Source of the DNA: SIG603 sp964370775 | Lineage (GTDB): Bacteria; Bacillota; Clostridia; Oscillospirales; Acutalibacteraceae | DNA: 64,000 nucleotides | Assembly (NCBI GenBank): GCA_964370775.1 | Contig: CAYJKT010000001.1 | Location: 124,001 to 188,000, forward strand | Direction: 5' to 3' | In this document: in pieces, positions 50,455 through 59,236 of the stretch | Layout: the number at the start of each line of letters is the position of its first letter | How positions within the stretch are numbered: position 1 is the first letter of the stretch | Program-made: the position numbers and the translations under genes | The notes under the pieces: generated by a model | Databases searched by the model: none | Told to the model about the DNA's origin: nothing | What the model saw: the letters and a program-made list of their open reading frames with translations, nothing else

Positions 50455-50658
50455 ATGCCAAAACTAAAAACACATAGTGGAGCGAAAAAACGCTTCAAAC
50501 TATCAAAAAAAGGTAAAGTAATTCGTGCCCAAGCAAATAAAAGACATCTTTTGAACGGCCACGGAAAAACAAGCAAGAGCAAACGCCACTTAAGAGGTAC
50601 TGTGACTGCTGACAAAACAAACGAAAAAGCTGTAAAAAGAATGTTACCTTACGCATAA
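50455..50658 (+). CDS. rpmI: 50S ribosomal protein L35
   Basis: 67 residues, MPKLKTHSGAKKRFKLSKKG onwards, then ANKRHLLNGHGKTSKSKRHL, the full L35 pattern of a small basic protein. AGGAGG lies 8 bp before the ATG. Part of the infC operon. Confidence 0.97.
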   Translation: MPKLKTHSGAKKRFKLSKKGKVIRAQANKRHLLNGHGKTSKSKRHLRGTVTADKTNEKAVKRMLPYA

Positions 50659-50692
50659 TGCGTAAACCGTGAAAGGAAAGGATTGAAAATAT

Positions 50693-51046
50693 ATGGCAAG
50701 AGTTAAGGGCGCACTTGCGACTCGTAAAAGAAGAAAAAAAGTACTGAAACTTGCAAAAGGTTACTGGGGTTCAAAAAGTAGACACTTTAAAATGGCTAAA
50801 CAAGCTGTTATGAAGTCAGGCAACTATGCTTATATCGGTAGAAAACATAGAAAAAGAGATTTCCGTAGATTATGGATCACTAGAATTTCAGCTGCTTGCA
50901 AATTAAACGGCATGAACTATTCAACATTTATGAATGGTCTTAAAAAAGCTGATATCACACTTAACAGAAAAATGTTGTCAGAAATTGCTATCACAGATGC
51001 AGCAGGATTTACTGCACTTGTTGAGAAAGCAAAAGCTGCTTTATAA
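50693..51046 (+). CDS. rplT: 50S ribosomal protein L20
   Basis: 117 residues of L20: ARVKGALATRKRRKKVLKLA, KGYWGSKSRHFKMAKQAVM, RKRDFRRLWITRI and an ending EKAKAAL. It binds 23S rRNA early in assembly and probably represses its own operon through the leader. GAAAGGAAAGG precedes the ATG. Confidence 0.97.
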   Translation: MARVKGALATRKRRKKVLKLAKGYWGSKSRHFKMAKQAVMKSGNYAYIGRKHRKRDFRRLWITRISAACKLNGMNYSTFMNGLKKADITLNRKMLSEIAITDAAGFTALVEKAKAAL

Positions 51047-51050
51047 TATT

Positions 51051-51076
51051 AAAAGCCCAACTAGCTTGGGCTTTTT
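51051..51076 (+). terminator. Terminator of infC-rpmI-rplT
   Basis: AAAAGCCCAA and TTGGGCTTTT form the stem with loop CTAGC, ending in five T. Four bases after rplT. Confidence 0.92.
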
Positions 51077-51094
51077 GACATTTTTAGATATAAT
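51066..51094 (+). promoter_or_regulatory. Candidate promoter of the methyltransferase-dprA-topA group
   Basis: TTGGGC (51066-51071, within the preceding terminator stem), 17 bp, perfect TATAAT (51089-51094). The -10 is convincing, the -35 weak. Confidence 0.4.
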
Positions 51095-51116
51095 GAAAAG
51101 CTAACTAATTTTATAT

Positions 51117-51153
51117 AAAAACATAGAAAAACCATGAATTTTACTATGTTTTT
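51117..51153 (+). other. Leader hairpin before the rRNA methyltransferase gene
   Basis: AAAAACATAG and CTATGTTTTT form a 10 bp perfect stem with a 17 nt loop and a T-rich end, 34 bp before the ATG. It could be a weak terminator or an mRNA structure; no partner sequence was seen. Confidence 0.45.
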
Positions 51154-51186
51154 ACGTGAATTTAGTTAATCAAAAAAGGTTAATTT

Positions 51187-51966
51187 ATGGATATAAAAAC
51201 AATATCATCGCTTAAGAATGATATAATAAAAGACACTACTGCATACCGTAATTCTGCTTCTTTAAGAAAAGAAAAACACATGTTTTTGGCAGAGGGTGCA
51301 AGGCTTTGTGGCGATGCAGTGCTTAGTAATACAGAGATAATCAGATTATTTTACACTGAAAAAGCGTACAAAAAGTACCATAAATATATTGATGGTGCAA
51401 AAGTTAAAAATAACGAGATATATTTAATTAAAGAACATGTTGCAAGTGCGTTGTCGGACACAAAAACAACACAAGGGGTCTTTGCTCTTTGTAAAATGAG
51501 AGATGAAACAGAGATAAAAACCGACAAAGTTTTGTGCTTGGAGAATGTCAGTGACCCGTCTAACATGGGGACAATTTTTAGAACAGCAGAAGCTATGGGT
51601 ATTACAGATTTCATCTTAGCAGGGACATGCTGTGACCCGTATTCGCCAAAGGTGACAAGAGGTTCTATGGGTGCTGTGTTTAGAATAAATATTATTTCGT
51701 ATAGCGATATTAGTTTAATGGTGGAAAAAATGCAAGGTGATGGTTACACTCTGTATGCTTCTGTTGTAAATGATAGCGCAAAAAAAGTTAATCAAATAGA
51801 GTTTGATAAAAAATCAGTAATGCTTGTGGGTAACGAGGGAGACGGACTTACAAAAGAGATTGTAAATCTTTGTGATGAAAGAGTTACAATTCCTATGAAT
51901 GGTAGAGCAGAGTCGCTAAATGCTTCGGTGGCGGCATCTATACTTATGTGGGAGATGGTAAAGTGA
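51187..51966 (+). CDS. SpoU-family rRNA/tRNA 2'-O-methyltransferase (YsgA-like)
   Basis: A 259-residue SPOUT methyltransferase. The N-terminal substrate-binding domain has HMFLAEGARLCGDAV; motif 1 is NVSDPSNMGTIFRTAEAMG, motif 2 SVMLVGNEGDGL and motif 3 IPMNGRAESLNASVAASI, which form the SAM knot. The exact ribose target is not readable. The position after rplT matches YsgA in Bacillus. It overlaps dprA by 4 nt. Confidence 0.92.
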   Translation: MDIKTISSLKNDIIKDTTAYRNSASLRKEKHMFLAEGARLCGDAVLSNTEIIRLFYTEKAYKKYHKYIDGAKVKNNEIYLIKEHVASALSDTKTTQGVFALCKMRDETEIKTDKVLCLENVSDPSNMGTIFRTAEAMGITDFILAGTCCDPYSPKVTRGSMGAVFRINIISYSDISLMVEKMQGDGYTLYASVVNDSAKKVNQIEFDKKSVMLVGNEGDGLTKEIVNLCDERVTIPMNGRAESLNASVAASILMWEMVK

Positions 51967-53069
51967 GCACAGAATACTGGGTATGGCTTCAACATGCCTT
52001 TGGTGCAGGCAGTGCAAAACCTGTTGCAATCGGTAGAAGATTTCATGATTTAGAGGAATTTTATAAGGGTGGAAAAGCCCTGTGGAGACAGTTTAGTTTT
52101 ATTAAAGAGAGCGAAATAGAGGCTCTAAGTGCGTTTTCTAAAGAAAATGCAGAAGATTTGATTAACTATAGCGAGCGAATGGACGCTAGAGTTATAGCTT
52201 ATGATGATGTAGATTACCCAGAAAAACTAAAGCAAATCGACAACCCACCAGCAGTTTTGTATGCGAGTGGCAATTTTCCTGACTTTGACGAAAACCTAGT
52301 TGTATCAGTAGTTGGAGCAAGAAAAGCAAGTACTGGAGCTGTTAAAATGACTGAAAATATCTGCTATGAATTATCTCAGGCAGGTGCGATAGTTGTGAGT
52401 GGTGGCGCACTAGGAATAGACGGCGCAGCTCATAGAGGTGCGTTAAAAGGTCTAAGCCCAACTTGTGCTATGCTTGCATGTGGAATAGGTTTTCCGTACC
52501 TAATGCAAAACCAAAGTTTGCGTAATAAAATCAAAGAAAAAGGCGGTGCTTTAATCACCGAATATCCAGTGAACTCTGGTGTTAACAAAGGTAATTTTGT
52601 TATTAGAAACAGAATTATATCAGCTTTATGCAACGGACTTTTAGTTAGCGAATGTGCTGTTAAAGGTGGCACAATGCTAACTGTAAATCATGCATTAAAG
52701 CAAAATAAAGACGTGTTTGCTTTTCCAGGAGACATCAATAATCCAATGGCAGAGGGTTCTAACCGACTTATTAGAGACGGTGCAGTACCAGTGCTTGAGG
52801 TACGAGATATACTAGATGAGTATACACATATACTGAGAAAACCCAAAGAAAAGACAGACGATTTTGTGGAACTTAAAACAAAATCACCTATAGGTCTTTC
52901 CAAAAGTGCATTAGACGTGTATAATGTTTTAGGGAAAGAACCTGTACATGTATCATTTATTTGTGAGAGCACAGGACTGAAAGTGTCTCAAGTATTGGCG
53001 GCAATCACAGAGCTAGAGCTTACAGACAATGCCAAAACATATTCGGGACAAAGATGTTCGTTAATATAA
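51963..53069 (+). CDS. dprA: DNA processing protein DprA
   Basis: A 368-residue Rossmann-fold protein that loads RecA onto incoming single-stranded DNA in transformation. LYASGNFPDF, SVVGARKAST, VVSGGALGIDGAAHRGAL, TEYPVNSGVNKGNFVIRNRI and KGGTMLTVNHALKQNKDVFAFPG are DprA hallmarks; a C-terminal winged-helix-like region ends the protein. The start GTG 51963 overlaps the preceding stop by 4 nt with GGGAG upstream. Confidence 0.93.
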   Translation: MSTEYWVWLQHAFGAGSAKPVAIGRRFHDLEEFYKGGKALWRQFSFIKESEIEALSAFSKENAEDLINYSERMDARVIAYDDVDYPEKLKQIDNPPAVLYASGNFPDFDENLVVSVVGARKASTGAVKMTENICYELSQAGAIVVSGGALGIDGAAHRGALKGLSPTCAMLACGIGFPYLMQNQSLRNKIKEKGGALITEYPVNSGVNKGNFVIRNRIISALCNGLLVSECAVKGGTMLTVNHALKQNKDVFAFPGDINNPMAEGSNRLIRDGAVPVLEVRDILDEYTHILRKPKEKTDDFVELKTKSPIGLSKSALDVYNVLGKEPVHVSFICESTGLKVSQVLAAITELELTDNAKTYSGQRCSLI

Positions 53070-53091
53070 AAAATCAGACAGAAAGGAAGAG

Positions 53092-53116
53092 GTACTGCAA
53101 AAAAATTACGCAGTAC
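53092..53116 (+). promoter_or_regulatory. Hairpin between ribosome site and start codon of topA
   Basis: GTACTGC and GCAGTAC form a 7 bp perfect stem with an 11 nt loop. The ribosome site AAGGAAGAGG ends at its base (53091) and four A then lead to ATG 53121. Folding would shorten a 29 nt spacer to about 4 nt. Confidence 0.5.
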
Positions 53117-53120
53117 AAAA

Positions 53121-55271
53121 ATGATTATGTCTAAATTAATAATTGTTGAGTCACCTACTAAGGTAAAAACTATAAAAAAATATTTAGGTAAAGAGTACGA
53201 CGTTGTAGCGACTGTCGGACATATTAGAGATTTACCTGCTGCTAGACTTTGTGTTGATGTTAAAAATGACTTCGCACCTAAGTATAGCGTTATAAAAGGT
53301 AAAGAAAAGTTAGTTACTGAACTAAAAAAAGCTGCTGAAGAAGCAGATGAAGTTTTCCTAGCGACTGACCCTGACCGTGAGGGAGAGGCGATTTCTTGGC
53401 ATTTAGCATTTTTGCTAGACTTAGACCTTGAAAAAGCTGATAGAGTTACGTTTAACGAGATTACAAAAAACGGTGTTAACGAGGGTATGCAAAATCCAAG
53501 AGCTTTGGATATTGACCTAGTTAATGCACAACAAGCTAGAAGAATTTTGGATAGACTTGTGGGTTACACATTAAGCCCATTTTTAGCTAAAACTATTCGT
53601 AGAGGTCTATCAGCTGGACGCGTTCAATCAGTAGCTGTTAGATTGATAGTTGACAGAGAGAACGAAATAACGGCGTTTGTTCCAAAAGAATATTGGTCTA
53701 TTGATGCAAAATTAGTTGCATCAGGCAGAGTTTTTGCATCTTCATTTTATGGAGACAGAAACGGCGAAATAGAGATTACTAACAAAGAGCAAGCAGACAA
53801 AATTTTAGCAGATATTGAAAACGCAGACTTTGTTATAGAAACTTTGAAAAAAGGTAAGAAAAACAAAAGTCCATCACCTCCATTCATAACTTCTACTTTG
53901 CAACAAGAGGCTTCAAGAAAACTAGGTTTTCAAGCTAGAAGAACTATGAAAACAGCACAAGAGTTATACGAAGGTGTTGACATTGACGGTATCGGTGCAG
54001 TTGGTCTTATTACTTATATGAGAACTGACTCTTTAAGAATTTCTGCGGAAGCTATTAACGAGACAGTTGGATATATCAGTGGAAGATGGGGCGACAAATA
54101 TTTGCCTAATAAACCTAGAGTGTTCAAAACTAAAAAGAACGCTCAAGACGGTCATGAGGCGATACGTCCTACATCAATCGAGCTTACTCCACAAAAGGTT
54201 GAAAAATCTTTGACTAAAGACCAATTTAGATTATATAAATTAATTTGGGAGCGTTTTGTAGCTTGCCAAATGTCTAACTGTGTGCTTAACACAACTCAAG
54301 CTCAAATCAGTGCAGGAGATTACATCTTCCGTTCATCTGGATTTACTGTTGGGTTTGACGGCTACACTGCTTTATATGAAGAGGGCAAAGACGAGAGCGA
54401 AGAGAAAGCAAAAGAGCTTCCTAAACTTGAAGAAGGCATGAAAGTAAAACCTAAAGAAGTGCTAGGAAACCAACACTTTACTCAACCACCTCCACGCTTT
54501 ACAGAGGCTTCTTTAATCAAAACTTTAGAGGAAAACGGTATTGGTAGACCGTCAACTTACGCTGCGACTATCAGCACAATCACATCAAGAGAATACGTAA
54601 CAAGAGAGGCGAAGTCATTTAAACCAACTGAACTTGGCGAGGTTACAACTCAACTTATGAAAGAGAGATTTCCAGACATTGTTAACGTTAAGTTTACAGC
54701 TGGCATGGAAAATGAACTTGATAAAGTTGAAAATGGCGATGCTGACTGGATAAAAACTTTGCACGAGTTTTACACACCTTTTAAAACAGTTGTTGATAAA
54801 GCAAAAAAAGAGATGGAAGGCGTAAAAATTCAGCTAAAAGAGGATCAAACAGACATTATCTGCGATAAATGTGGCAGACAAATGGTGGTTAAGTTTGGTC
54901 GTTATGGTAAATTTATCGCTTGCCCTGGATACCCAGAGTGCAAAAATATTAAGAAAATGGTTAAAGAGACAGGTTGCGAATGCCCAAAATGTGGTGGCAA
55001 AATTATAGAGAAAAAGACAAAGAGAAGCAGAGTTTTCTATGGTTGCGACCATTACCCAGAGTGCGATTTTGTATCTTGGGATCCACCAGTACAAGATAAA
55101 TGCCCACTTTGTGGCAAAACTATGCTACAAAAGAAAACTAAGGGTAAAGAGATGTACTGTGTTAACGAAAACTGCGTAAATTGTGTGAAAAAAGAAGAAA
55201 AAGTTAAAAAAGAAGATAGCACAAAAGACGAAAATGTTAAAGAAGATAGTGTAAAAAAAGACGATGAATAA
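53121..55271 (+). CDS. topA: DNA topoisomerase I
   Basis: A 716-residue type IA topoisomerase relaxing negative supercoils. The TOPRIM domain has KLIIVESPTKVKTIKKYLG and LATDPDREGEAISWHLA; the active Tyr is in GLITYMRTDSLRIS (about Y299). Three C-terminal zinc ribbons follow: CDKCGRQMVVKFGRYGKFIAC, CECPKCGGKI...CDHYPEC and CPLCGKTM...CVNENC. A lysine/aspartate-rich tail ends it. A second ATG at 53127 gives MSKLIIVESP and is an equally good start. It overlaps trmFO by 8 nt. Confidence 0.96.
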   Translation: MIMSKLIIVESPTKVKTIKKYLGKEYDVVATVGHIRDLPAARLCVDVKNDFAPKYSVIKGKEKLVTELKKAAEEADEVFLATDPDREGEAISWHLAFLLDLDLEKADRVTFNEITKNGVNEGMQNPRALDIDLVNAQQARRILDRLVGYTLSPFLAKTIRRGLSAGRVQSVAVRLIVDRENEITAFVPKEYWSIDAKLVASGRVFASSFYGDRNGEIEITNKEQADKILADIENADFVIETLKKGKKNKSPSPPFITSTLQQEASRKLGFQARRTMKTAQELYEGVDIDGIGAVGLITYMRTDSLRISAEAINETVGYISGRWGDKYLPNKPRVFKTKKNAQDGHEAIRPTSIELTPQKVEKSLTKDQFRLYKLIWERFVACQMSNCVLNTTQAQISAGDYIFRSSGFTVGFDGYTALYEEGKDESEEKAKELPKLEEGMKVKPKEVLGNQHFTQPPPRFTEASLIKTLEENGIGRPSTYAATISTITSREYVTREAKSFKPTELGEVTTQLMKERFPDIVNVKFTAGMENELDKVENGDADWIKTLHEFYTPFKTVVDKAKKEMEGVKIQLKEDQTDIICDKCGRQMVVKFGRYGKFIACPGYPECKNIKKMVKETGCECPKCGGKIIEKKTKRSRVFYGCDHYPECDFVSWDPPVQDKCPLCGKTMLQKKTKGKEMYCVNENCVNCVKKEEKVKKEDSTKDENVKEDSVKKDDE

Positions 55272-56577
55272 TTATATAAACGTAATTGGTGCCGGTTTAG
55301 CAGGAGTTGAAGCGGCACACCAAATTGCCTTGCATGGCATAAAAGTAAAGCTATATGAAATGAAGCCGAACAAAAAAAGTGCGGCTCACACAAGCAACGA
55401 TTTTGCAGAACTTATCTGCTCAAATTCGTTAAAAGCATATAGAACAGAGAGCGCAGCTGGACTGTTAAAACAAGAGATGAAACTGCTTAACTCAATATTA
55501 ATGCCGTGTGCAGAGGAAACTAGAGTTCAAGCTGGTGGCGCACTTGCTGTTAACAGAGACGACTTCGCGGCTCTTGCAACAAAAAAGATTAGAGAAAATC
55601 CTCTGATTGAAGTTATAGAAGAAGAAGTCACAAAAATACCTACAGATGCTATCACTATAATCGCTACAGGGCCATTGTGTTCTGACGATTTAGCAAATGA
55701 AATTAGCGATTTATGTGGTGGTGCTCTTAGCTTTTTTGACGCTGCTGCACCTATCGTGACTTTCGAGAGCTTAGATATGGATAAGTGCTTTAAGGCTTCA
55801 AGATATGGCAAAGGTGATGACGATTACATAAATTGTCCTATGAATAAAGAGGAATACGAGACGTTCTATAATGAACTAATTAATGGAGAACGTGCGCCTT
55901 TGCACGGCTTTGATGTGTACAATCCAAAAGTGTATGAGGGCTGTATGCCTGTTGAGGTTATGGGTGCAAGGGGTCACGATACTTTGCGGTTTGGTCCTCT
56001 TAAACCAGTAGGTTTGAGAGACCCTAAAACTGGACATAGACCGTGGGCAGTGGTTCAGTTAAGAACTGAAAATGCAGAATGTACTTTATACAATTTGGTT
56101 GGTTTTCAAACTAACCTTAAATTTGCAGAGCAAAAAAGAATTTTTGGACTTATTCCAGGTTTAGAGAATGCTGAATTTATGAGATATGGTGTAATGCACA
56201 GAAATACGTTCATAAATTCACCTAAGGTTTTGGACGAAGATTACTCGCTAAAATCTAACAAAAACATATTTTTTGCTGGGCAAATCACAGGTGTTGAGGG
56301 ATATATGGAGAGTGCTAGTTCTGGCATTATGGCTGGAATTAACGCTGTAAGACGTTTCAAAAACGAGGATAAATTTGTGCTTCCTAACATAACTATGATA
56401 GGAGCATTAACGGCTCATGTTGCGAAAAGTTATAGCAAAGATTTTCAACCAATGGGCGCAAACTTTGGAGTATTGCCTCCGATAGAGCCACATATTAGAG
56501 ATAAAAAATTGAGATATGCAGAGCTTGCGAACAGAAGTCTAGACACATTAAAAAATATATTAGGGGATAAAGAATGA
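55264..56577 (+). CDS. trmFO: Methylenetetrahydrofolate-tRNA (uracil-5-)-methyltransferase
   Basis: A 437-residue folate- and FAD-dependent enzyme forming m5U54 in tRNA. The FAD-binding N-terminus is INVIGAGLAGVEAAHQIALH; KPNKKSAAHTSNDFAELICS, ETRVQAGGALAVNRDDFA and IFFAGQITGVEGYMESASS are family-specific. Typical Gram-positive gene beside topA. Overlaps topA by 8 nt and plsX by 4 nt. Confidence 0.96.
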   Translation: MNNYINVIGAGLAGVEAAHQIALHGIKVKLYEMKPNKKSAAHTSNDFAELICSNSLKAYRTESAAGLLKQEMKLLNSILMPCAEETRVQAGGALAVNRDDFAALATKKIRENPLIEVIEEEVTKIPTDAITIIATGPLCSDDLANEISDLCGGALSFFDAAAPIVTFESLDMDKCFKASRYGKGDDDYINCPMNKEEYETFYNELINGERAPLHGFDVYNPKVYEGCMPVEVMGARGHDTLRFGPLKPVGLRDPKTGHRPWAVVQLRTENAECTLYNLVGFQTNLKFAEQKRIFGLIPGLENAEFMRYGVMHRNTFINSPKVLDEDYSLKSNKNIFFAGQITGVEGYMESASSGIMAGINAVRRFKNEDKFVLPNITMIGALTAHVAKSYSKDFQPMGANFGVLPPIEPHIRDKKLRYAELANRSLDTLKNILGDKE

Positions 56578-57569
56578 AAATTTTAGTAGATGCTTATGGT
56601 GGAGATAATGCACCACTGGCGATAATTCAAGGGTGTATTGATGGCGCTAAAGAATATAATTTAGACATAATTTTATGTGGAGATGAAGATAAAATTAAAG
56701 CATGTGCTAAAGAAAATCAGCTAGATATTTCTAACATGGAAATACTACATGCACCAGAGGTTGTAACTAATGATGACGAAGCAAGCGTGGTAGTGAAATC
56801 AAAAAAAAATAGCTCTATGGCAGTTGCGTTAAGAGCGTTAAAAGACGGAAAAGCAGATGCGTTTGCAAGTGCTGGAAACAGTGGTGCTCTTGTTATGGGT
56901 GCTACTATGATAGTTAAGAGAATTAAGGGTATAAAGCGTGTTACTTTTGCACCTGTTATGCCTAAAAATAAAGGTTTTTTCATGCTTGCAGACAGTGGAG
57001 CTAATGTAGATTGCAGACCAGAAATGCTAGAACAATTTGCGATTATGGCAGACATTTACGTTAAAAAAGTAATGAAAATTGCTAACCCAAGAGTTGGACT
57101 TTTGAACGTTGGTGTTGAAGACCACAAGGGTACAGATATGCATAGAAGTGCGTTTGAACTGCTAAAAAATAATTCAAGACTAAACTTTATTGGCAATATA
57201 GAGTCAAGAGATATGCCAGATGATGCTGCTGATATTATCATAACAGACGGCTTTGCAGGTAACGTTGCTGTTAAAGCTTATGAGGGTGTAGCGGCGGTTC
57301 TTATGGGCAAAGTTAAGGGGATATTTACTAAAAATATCATCACAAAACTTGCAGCATTGCTTGTGCTAAAAGAAGTTAACAAGCTGAAAAAAGAGATGGA
57401 CTACCATGAGTACGGTGGTGCGCCAATTATTGGAAGTATTAAGCCAGTGTTTAAAATTCATGGCAGTGCAAAAGCAAAAACTGTAAAAAATGCTTTAAGA
57501 TTAACAAGGGATTTTGCAAGCTCTGGTGTGATTGAAGAGATAGAAAAATCAGTAAATAAAGGAGAATAA
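56574..57569 (+). CDS. plsX: Phosphate acyltransferase
   Basis: A 331-residue enzyme making acyl-phosphate from acyl-ACP for phospholipid synthesis. It opens ILVDAYGGDNAPLAIIQGCI and has DADAFASAGNSGALVMGATM-type DAFASAGNSGALVMGATM, GANVDCRPEML and ITDGFAGNVAVKAYEGVA, and ends with YGGAPIIGS. In most Firmicutes acpP follows; here rnc starts 1 bp after the stop, so acpP is elsewhere. Confidence 0.95.
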   Translation: MKILVDAYGGDNAPLAIIQGCIDGAKEYNLDIILCGDEDKIKACAKENQLDISNMEILHAPEVVTNDDEASVVVKSKKNSSMAVALRALKDGKADAFASAGNSGALVMGATMIVKRIKGIKRVTFAPVMPKNKGFFMLADSGANVDCRPEMLEQFAIMADIYVKKVMKIANPRVGLLNVGVEDHKGTDMHRSAFELLKNNSRLNFIGNIESRDMPDDAADIIITDGFAGNVAVKAYEGVAAVLMGKVKGIFTKNIITKLAALLVLKEVNKLKKEMDYHEYGGAPIIGSIKPVFKIHGSAKAKTVKNALRLTRDFASSGVIEEIEKSVNKGE

Positions 57570-57570
57570 A

Positions 57571-58248
57571 ATGAATTTGTCGGCGCTAGAAAAAACTATA
57601 GGTTACAGTTTTAAAAACAAAAATCTATTGTTAACAGCTATAACTCATTCATCTTATGCAAACGAAAATAAGTGCGATAGTTACGAGAGATTTGAGTTTC
57701 TCGGTGACTCAATTTTAGGCTATATCACTGCTAAATATTTATTTGAAAACTTTCCTGAACTACCAGAGGGACAACTCACAAAAACTAGGGCGTCTATCGT
57801 GTGCGAAAAATCTTTGTTTAGATTTTCAAAAGAGATTAATGTTGGCGATTATATGAGACTTAGCAACGGAGAAATGCGTTCTGGTGGTAGAAATCGTGCG
57901 AGCATTTTGGCTGATATGTTTGAGTCTATAATTGCTGCGATATATTTAGACTGTAACTCTATTGATGTATGTGCAAAATTTGCGTTGCGATATATTAGCA
58001 AAGAGGCTCAAAATGTTAGCAAAACAAAGTTTAAGGATTACAAAACTAACTTGCAAGAGATAGTACAAAAAAATCCGTCAGAAAAACTGAGTTATGCTGT
58101 TGTTAAAGAGAGTGGACCTGACCATAACAAGCACTTTCTGGTTGAGGTACGAATTAACAGCAACTGTGTTGGCAAAGGTGGAGGCAAAAGCAAAAAAGAA
58201 GCCGAACAACAAGCTGCGAGGGTTGCATTGGAGTTGATGGGTTATTAA
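57571..58248 (+). CDS. rnc: Ribonuclease III
   Basis: A 225-residue dsRNA endonuclease processing rRNA and mRNA. The catalytic signature ERFEFLGDSILGY and the later MFESIIAAIYLD carry the acidic residues; the C-terminal dsRNA-binding domain covers about residues 150-225 (NLQEIVQKNPSEKLSYAVV, GKGGGKSKKEAEQQAARVAL). Its stop overlaps the inferred ATT start of the next gene. Confidence 0.95.
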   Translation: MNLSALEKTIGYSFKNKNLLLTAITHSSYANENKCDSYERFEFLGDSILGYITAKYLFENFPELPEGQLTKTRASIVCEKSLFRFSKEINVGDYMRLSNGEMRSGGRNRASILADMFESIIAAIYLDCNSIDVCAKFALRYISKEAQNVSKTKFKDYKTNLQEIVQKNPSEKLSYAVVKESGPDHNKHFLVEVRINSNCVGKGGGKSKKEAEQQAARVALELMGY

Positions 58249-59236
58249 ACATAGTAATATTAGCATTTTTGTGCCACATATCGGCTGTCCTAATCAGTGC
58301 AGTTTTTGTAATCAACACTTAATATCAGGGCAAACAGTGGCACCTACTGTGAGAGACATAGAAAATGCTGTGGAAACTTCTGTGAAAAAAAGCGATAACG
58401 CTAAGAATACAGAAATCGCCTTTTTTGGCGGAAGTTTTACAGCTATAAACAAAGAATATAGAACCATGCTTTTGGAAACAGGTGCTAAACTTGTTAAGAA
58501 ACATGGTTTTAAAGGTATTAGAATATCAACACGTCCTGACTGCATAAGTGAAGAAATTCTTGTTGAACTAAAGCAACACCGAGTTACAGCGATAGAGCTT
58601 GGTGCACAGTCTATGAATGATGAAGTTTTGCGTGAAAATGACAGAGGACACACGAGCGAAGATATTGTAAAATCGAGCAAATTGATTAAAGAAAATGGCT
58701 TTGAGCTAGGTCTTCAAATGATGACAGGCTTATATAAATCCGACAGCAAAAAAGACTTGCAAACAGCTAGAGATTTAATAATCTTAAAGCCTGAAACACT
58801 TAGGGTGTACCCTACAATTACTTTTGAGGGAACACGTTTATGCAACCTTTTTAACAGTGAAGAATATGTTCCACAAAGTTTGGAAGAAACTATTGACACT
58901 TGCACAGAGATTATTGAGATGTGCGAAAAAGAAAATATCAAGATAATTAGATTAGGTTTGCACGCAAGTGACGAACTAGAGGGTAGAATAGCCGGTGCAT
59001 ATCACCCAGCGTTTAAAGAGCTTTGCGAGAGTAGAATATATTATAAAAAGTTATTAAAAGAACTGAAAGGTTCAAATAAGAAATATATAGTATACGTAAA
59101 CCCAAAAGATGTGTCAAAAGTTATAGGGCAAAAACGAGAGAATATAAACAAACTCAATCAGTTGAATTTTGAAGTAACTGTAAAACAAAAAGATACTATA
59201 AAAGTTGGAAAATTTTTATTGGAGGAAAAGATTTAG
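58244..59236 (+). CDS. Radical SAM protein with Elp3-like domain
   Basis: About 330 residues. The 4Fe-4S motif is PHIGCPNQCSFCNQ (CX4-CX2-C type), then IAFFGGSFTAINKEYRTMLL, ISTRPDCI, IELGAQSMNDEVLRENDRGH and GLQMMTGLYKSD, as in Elp3/HemN-related proteins, and a KH-like tail (SKVIGQKRENINKLNQL). The first usual start (GTG 58271) would cut the first beta strand. The frame upstream encodes KHSNISIFVPHIGC, matching the family N-terminus, and its only initiator-like codon before the stop at 58235 is ATT at 58244, with GGAG 10 bp upstream. I place the start there. Function is unknown; the position between rnc and smc is typical of Clostridia. Confidence 0.88.
   Translation: MKHSNISIFVPHIGCPNQCSFCNQHLISGQTVAPTVRDIENAVETSVKKSDNAKNTEIAFFGGSFTAINKEYRTMLLETGAKLVKKHGFKGIRISTRPDCISEEILVELKQHRVTAIELGAQSMNDEVLRENDRGHTSEDIVKSSKLIKENGFELGLQMMTGLYKSDSKKDLQTARDLIILKPETLRVYPTITFEGTRLCNLFNSEEYVPQSLEETIDTCTEIIEMCEKENIKIIRLGLHASDELEGRIAGAYHPAFKELCESRIYYKKLLKELKGSNKKYIVYVNPKDVSKVIGQKRENINKLNQLNFEVTVKQKDTIKVGKFLLEEKI

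Noticed and set aside
51075..51094. TTGACA near TATAAT after rplT as a promoter
   Set aside because: The spacer is only 8 bp; the weaker TTGGGC with a 17 bp spacer is more plausible for the same TATAAT.
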